The notes beneath the pieces are model-generated. The model did no database searches and was not told the DNA's origin. It saw only the letters and a program-made list of their open reading frames with translations. A stretch of DNA of 64,000 bases from Aliiroseovarius sp. M344 (GTDB taxonomy: Bacteria; Pseudomonadota; Alphaproteobacteria; Rhodobacterales; Rhodobacteraceae), in the NCBI RefSeq assembly GCF_025140835.1, contig NZ_CP081153.1:1612001-1676000 (forward strand). Reading direction: 5' to 3'. Of the stretch, positions 60,434-64,000 are shown piece after piece. Every line of letters starts with the position of its first letter. Positions within the stretch are counted from its first letter, which is position 1. Position numbers and translations under genes: made by a program.

Positions 60434-60480
60434 AGCAGATGTCCTTGGAAATCAGAGTGAATTAGGTAGATGGGGGCAGA

Positions 60481-61353
60481 TCAGGGCGCGTCAATGGCGG
60501 CGCCGATCATTCGATCAAAATCCGCGGGGCTTTTGATCGCAGCGACCTCATGCGCACAGAGAGACACACCATAGCGTGCCATGTGCTCATAAAGCGGTTG
60601 GCGGTGGGCCAAGGCCTGCGCATAGGTCCAGCGAATGAATTCATCTGGATTAACTTCGTCTTCTTTCACTTTGAATTCGGACAGATAATCGCTCCAAATG
60701 CGCGATAGGAATTCGGGTTGGTATGCCATGGGTTTAGGAGCGCGGTCGAAACGCTCAATCAGGCGTTGGGTGTGCGCATCGTCACCCTTGAGCCAAACAA
60801 GAAGGCAGTGCCGGCTCAACTCTGCGATCAGCGGGTCGTTTTCGCCCAGGGCCGCGTCGATCCATTCACAAATGGAACCACCACTGTCGCAAATGAAGTG
60901 CGGATAGCCATAAATATTTTCGGCACGTTCGATGAACTGCCCCGAATCCATCAGCGCGGATATTTCGGCGGTTTTGAATTGATCCTGTCGTCTGCGGTAT
61001 TCAGTGATGGGAACACCGCCCTTCGCGGGATCGCCGGGCTTGCCAAGATAAGTCGCAACGGGGGTCAGGTTGTCGAAGCTGATCTTCGACGTGATGCGGA
61101 TCGAATCTGACAAAAGCAGCTCGCGCAGGAACGGCACCTTCATCGCTTCGGCTTTGAAATTATCCGCGATATGTTCGCCCATATAGCGGGTGCCGATCCG
61201 GTAATCGATCGAGTAGTGGAACCAATCGCCCTGTTCACGCAACATGTTCGACAGGTATGTCTTGCCCAAACCCGACATGCCAAAAAAAAGCACCCGCTTA
61301 TGCGGTGCGTTCAGCCAATCGGAAGCGTTTTGGTACAGCATCTTGTTACCCAT
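60481..61353 (-). CDS. P-loop ATPase/kinase-like protein of unknown function
   Basis: A 290-residue soluble protein. The Walker A motif FFGMSGLGKTYLS is at about residues 23-35. RITSKISFDNLTPVATYLGKPG and CDSGGSICEWID lie further along, and the C-terminal part is helical. The P loop and compact size suggest a small-molecule kinase or NTPase, but no specific family is recognised. AAGGTG lies 7 bases before ATG 61353. metA follows by 47 bases on the same strand. No gene in the window hints at its substrate. Confidence 0.7.
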   Translation of the reverse strand: MGNKMLYQNASDWLNAPHKRVLFFGMSGLGKTYLSNMLREQGDWFHYSIDYRIGTRYMGEHIADNFKAEAMKVPFLRELLLSDSIRITSKISFDNLTPVATYLGKPGDPAKGGVPITEYRRRQDQFKTAEISALMDSGQFIERAENIYGYPHFICDSGGSICEWIDAALGENDPLIAELSRHCLLVWLKGDDAHTQRLIERFDRAPKPMAYQPEFLSRIWSDYLSEFKVKEDEVNPDEFIRWTYAQALAHRQPLYEHMARYGVSLCAHEVAAIKSPADFDRMIGAAIDAP

Positions 61354-61431
61354 CGTTTTTCACCTTGGTAAGGGGCAGGGGCGAGCGGGTCAAATGCTTC
61401 GCGGCACGATCAACGACAGTGTGGGAAATGT

Positions 61432-61463
61432 AAAACGCCCCGCGCGATAAGCACGGGGCGTTT
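61432..61463 (-). terminator. Rho-independent terminator of the FadL-type porin gene
   Basis: A 9-bp stem, AACGCCCCG (61434-61442) and CGGGGCGTT (61454-61462), with an 11-base loop. On the minus strand it runs into TTTTACATTT. It ends the porin transcript 25 bases after its stop and separates it from the ATPase-metA genes. Confidence 0.88.
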
Positions 61464-61488
61464 CCTGCAAAACTTGTGGCGAAGCCGC

Positions 61489-62547
61489 TTAGAAACGCAG
61501 GCCCATTTTTACGCCAACAGCCACAGCGCTGCCACCGTCGTAGACAACAGACAGCGGCCCTGAGGTCACCGTTTTGGTGTCAAATTTGGTGTACTGAACG
61601 CCTGCAGAGACATCGATATTGCCCTGAGTGTATTTCGCGCCGACCGAAACTGACTTCGATGCGCCGGCTGGTGCAAGGAAGGTGGAACCGGTGTCCGACC
61701 CGCCTTCGTAACCGAATGCCAGCGAAACCGACCAGTTTTCGTTCAGACGTCGACCAATACCAAGTTCGTACGAGGTGATGTCTTCGACAAAGTTCACCCA
61801 GTTCGCAGCGCCGAATGCCGGACCGGTTGTGTCAAGCGAGATACCGTCCCATTTGGCGTGGCGAACCGAACCAAAGACCAACGTATTCTCGGCAATACCC
61901 GTTTGGAAATCCAAGTTGAAGGCTTCCGGCATTTTGACCGATCCTGTCACAGCTTCCACACCAAACGGTGTGGCGCGAATACCCGTCAACGTGTGATCAA
62001 CCGACGTGAAATAAGTCAGTGCGACGCGCAGGGCGATTTCGGGTCGCTCGTAGGCGACGCCGACAAGGCCACCCCATTCGTTACCGCTGTTGGCGGCCAA
62101 CGCGCCTAGGCTTGAAATGATGTTGCCTGATACTTTCTGGGCGCGCGCACCGGCATGCACCGAGAAACCATTGCCCATTTCATAACGCAAAATACCGGTC
62201 ATCGCCGAGCTTGACACCTCAGCCATGCCGGGTGCAAGGGGGGCGTCGATATATTCAATGCTGGCACCGTAGGGACGGTCCCAAATCAGGGCGAGGCTGA
62301 TGTTGTCATTCAGCTGGGCTTTGTACCCCAATGAAAACATCGAGAAATCGACAGCCGATTGGCTGATTGGGAAAACGCCAAGCGCTGAACCTTCGATATT
62401 GGGGCTAACATTGGCGTATGAAAACGACAGATAGTTGCCTTCTTCAAAAAGGATCGAGATGTCCTGATCAGACCTGTCGATCCCCGCCTGCGCGGTGGTT
62501 GCTGCAGCGGTTAAAAGCGCAGCTGTTGTGAGTGTAAGTTTGTTCAT
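61489..62547 (-). CDS. OmpP1/FadL family outer-membrane transporter
   Basis: A 352-residue beta-barrel precursor with a signal peptide cleaved near residue 21 (TTAQA). The alternating amphipathic strands end in a C-terminal Phe (VGVKMGLRF), the signal for outer-membrane insertion. The family imports long-chain fatty acids or hydrophobic aromatics. It is shorter than E. coli FadL (about 420 mature residues). It has its own promoter region and a terminator. The 203-base upstream gap carries a near-consensus FNR box and a TAACCGGTTA palindrome. Confidence 0.85.
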   Translation of the reverse strand: MNKLTLTTAALLTAAATTAQAGIDRSDQDISILFEEGNYLSFSYANVSPNIEGSALGVFPISQSAVDFSMFSLGYKAQLNDNISLALIWDRPYGASIEYIDAPLAPGMAEVSSSAMTGILRYEMGNGFSVHAGARAQKVSGNIISSLGALAANSGNEWGGLVGVAYERPEIALRVALTYFTSVDHTLTGIRATPFGVEAVTGSVKMPEAFNLDFQTGIAENTLVFGSVRHAKWDGISLDTTGPAFGAANWVNFVEDITSYELGIGRRLNENWSVSLAFGYEGGSDTGSTFLAPAGASKSVSVGAKYTQGNIDVSAGVQYTKFDTKTVTSGPLSVVYDGGSAVAVGVKMGLRF

Positions 62548-62615
62548 CGTTCCTCCCGTGAACCACTAACTGTCCGAAATGCATGGTTACATTAAGCCAA
62601 GGCTATTTGTCGCAC

Positions 62616-62629
62616 TTGATATTGGTCAA
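62616..62629. promoter_or_regulatory. Candidate FNR/FnrL binding site upstream of the FadL-type gene
   Basis: TTGAT-ATTG-GTCAA differs from the consensus TTGAT-N4-ATCAA at one of ten positions. It lies 69-82 bases upstream of the porin start. This would place the outer-membrane transporter under oxygen control. Confidence 0.45.
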
Positions 62630-62664
62630 TCGTTACCTTGGGTCAGATATCACAGCGCTGTTTA

Positions 62665-62674
62665 TAACCGGTTA
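62665..62674. promoter_or_regulatory. Palindrome TAACCGGTTA upstream of the FadL-type gene
   Basis: A perfect 10-bp palindrome in the 62548-62750 intergenic region, about 118 bases before the porin start and 77 bases beyond the DMT gene's end. It could be an operator, but no protein is matched to it. Confidence 0.25.
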
Positions 62675-62750
62675 AACGATGTGGAAAGGACACGCTTTTG
62701 AGTGGAAAAGCTCACGCGAGGGCAACTTAACGCAAAGCGATAATTCATTC

Positions 62751-63620
62751 TCATATCGGCTTTGACGCTGTCTCTGCGCGGATATTGACCAGGTTCGCCG
62801 CGATGATCAGGCCGGCACCCATGACCAAAGCCCAACCAACGGGTTCGTCATAGAACATGGCTCCGATCAGCGCGATCAATGGCAGGCGCGTGAAGTCGAT
62901 GGGGATCACGACCGAGGCGGGGGCAAGGGAGAGCGCTGTGGTCAGACAGGCATGGGCCAGCAAACCGGCACAGCCGATCAGCACCAGCCATGGCGCCGTT
63001 GTCCAGTTGGGCAGTGCAACGTCACCATCATACCCTGCCGTTATCAAACCTAGAACGATCTGAGTCGCGGTGAGCCAGATCAGAATGGCCAGTGTCGTTT
63101 CGGTCCGGGTCAGTTTGCGTGTGAACATGGCGGTAAACGCAAAACAGATCGCGGACAGCGCAGCTGCAACAATCCCGCGGGACAGACCCGTTCCCGATCC
63201 GGGTTGTGCAATGATCAAGATACCCACAAAGCCCACCACGGCACAGACCGCACGTGTCGCGGTCAGACGTTCGCCCAGCACCATTGGGGCCAACGCCGCG
63301 ACCCAGAGCGGCGAGGTGAATTCCAAAGCGAAGACCTGCGCAAGTGGGATCACGGTCAGTGCGAAGAACCACAGGTTTTGCCCCGCGAAATGCGCAATGT
63401 TGCGCACCAGATGCAGGCGCGCGTTGGCTGTGCGAATGTCACCTTGGCGACCGCGCACCAAAAGAACTGTCAGAACAATCACAAAGCCCACACAAGATCG
63501 GTAGAGCATCAGCTCGAACGTATCGAGGTCATGGCTGACCGCACGCCCCGCGATGGCCATTGCAGAGAACGAGGCAATCGCGCCGGTCATCCATATTGCG
63601 GCCCGCAGTGTCGGTGTCAC
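62751..63620 (-). CDS. DMT-superfamily EamA permease
   Basis: A 289-residue protein with ten predicted membrane helices in two EamA repeats, including LEFTSPLWVAALAPMVLGERLTATRAV and DFTRLPLIALIGAMFYDEPVGWALVMGA. It exports or exchanges amino acids or related metabolites; the substrate is unknown. Its start overlaps the preceding YgiN-like gene by 4 bases, indicating coupling. Confidence 0.88.
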   Translation of the reverse strand: MTPTLRAAIWMTGAIASFSAMAIAGRAVSHDLDTFELMLYRSCVGFVIVLTVLLVRGRQGDIRTANARLHLVRNIAHFAGQNLWFFALTVIPLAQVFALEFTSPLWVAALAPMVLGERLTATRAVCAVVGFVGILIIAQPGSGTGLSRGIVAAALSAICFAFTAMFTRKLTRTETTLAILIWLTATQIVLGLITAGYDGDVALPNWTTAPWLVLIGCAGLLAHACLTTALSLAPASVVIPIDFTRLPLIALIGAMFYDEPVGWALVMGAGLIIAANLVNIRAETASKPI

Positions 63621-63901
63621 GCGGGACCCTCTTCAATGGTGTAATGGCGCGTAATACCATTTGTGACGTCGGCCCAAGGGCTGGACTGCGTGCGGGCTTG
63701 GTGAGCGTCAAAAGCCGCTTGGTCGACAAACAGTTCGGCGACGTGAAACCGTCCGGTTACATCTGGATCGGGTGTCACTTGAAACGAAAGGCAGCCCGGC
63801 TCTTGTCGGGTCAACGCGATGTGCTCTGCCAAGGCGGAACCGATCGCCTCAAGCCGATCTTCTGGAACGTCGATATAACCTGTCAGGCGGATTTTAGACA
63901 T
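63617..63901 (-). CDS. Antibiotic biosynthesis monooxygenase (ABM/YgiN) family protein
   Basis: A 94-residue dimeric alpha/beta-barrel type protein. The segments IRLTGYIDVPEDRLEAIGSALAEH, RQEPGCLSFQVTPD, RFHVAELFVDQAAFDAH and HYTIEEG fit the ABM/YgiN fold, members of which include quinol monooxygenases. It is cotranscribed with the DMT permease (ATGA overlap). The remaining bases 63902-64000 show no clear feature. Confidence 0.85.
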   Translation of the reverse strand: MSKIRLTGYIDVPEDRLEAIGSALAEHIALTRQEPGCLSFQVTPDPDVTGRFHVAELFVDQAAFDAHQARTQSSPWADVTNGITRHYTIEEGPA

Positions 63902-64000
63902 AGTGGCACAGTAGCAGAGGTATTTGGATTAGAAAGGAAAATTCCTCAGGCGGGATAGGGCTGGGTGCGACGAATAAAAAGGATGTTTTCATACGGCGTT

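Noticed and set aside
60434..60480. SAM-II (metA-type) riboswitch upstream of metA
   Set aside because: The gap to the upstream gene is only 47 bases and shows neither the pseudoknot pattern nor the conserved segments of SAM-II.

Overview
The window is a gene-dense, GC-rich chromosomal segment. It looks like an alphaproteobacterium of the order Rhodobacterales (Roseobacter/Rhodobacteraceae type). This rests on the order ntrY-ntrX-trkA-trkH-hfq-hflX, a suf operon led by an IscR without the usual cysteine triad and interrupted by small membrane proteins and YIP1-like genes, a GTTC-N7-GTTC LexA-type box, a Mg-type HemB, and a TRAP transporter. No phage, insertion sequence, CRISPR array, rRNA or tRNA was seen. 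The content is mostly core housekeeping with scattered transporters and regulators.
1-7.3 kb: nitrogen/redox two-component system NtrY (5' truncated)-NtrX, potassium uptake TrkA-TrkH, Hfq and the GTPase HflX, all co-directional. hflX has no ATG and probably starts inside the hfq stop codon. 7.3-21 kb: penicillin-acylase-like Ntn hydrolase, a beta-hydroxyacid dehydrogenase, a SYLF lipoprotein, hemB, a small membrane protein, mfd, then MFS-DsbA (overlapping) and an acyl-CoA ligase divergent from an XRE-cupin regulator. 21-29 kb: solute-import block with a TRAP operon dctP-dctQ-dctM-uspA and divergent LysR regulator, an ACR3-type permease and a YejA-like peptide-binding protein.
29-37.4 kb: a probable small RNA gene (promoter, two hairpins, U-run) in front of bdhA-patatin, then LysE/DUF502, ligA-recG and, behind a GTTC array with a LexA-type spacing, a 40-residue membrane protein that may be SOS-regulated. 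37.4-49.6 kb: a NifU-like protein, hisI, trmFO-gluQRS, gyrA followed by an overlapping small membrane protein and a VOC protein, ctaA, an M32 carboxypeptidase, a tightly linked pair of tiny genes divergent from a LysR regulator, and an alpha/beta hydrolase.
49.8-57.9 kb: the complete iron-sulfur assembly operon iscR-nifS/iscS-sufB-orf-ybjQ-sufC-sufD-yip1-yip1-sufS. It holds two cysteine desulfurases (sulfur donors), the SufBCD scaffold/ATPase and its own regulator. 57.9-64 kb, all on the minus strand: tetR/ppk2, an ATPase of unknown role with metA (Glu111, so probably acetyl- rather than succinyl-specific), a FadL/OmpP1 porin with a near-consensus FNR box upstream, a DMT permease and a YgiN-like monooxygenase-fold protein.
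The best candidates for undescribed biology are the putative sRNA at about 29.07-29.14 kb, the putative SOS-controlled small membrane protein at 37.1 kb, and the small-gene pair at 46.8-47.2 kb. All assignments come from reading the sequence and recalling protein families; no database search was run.
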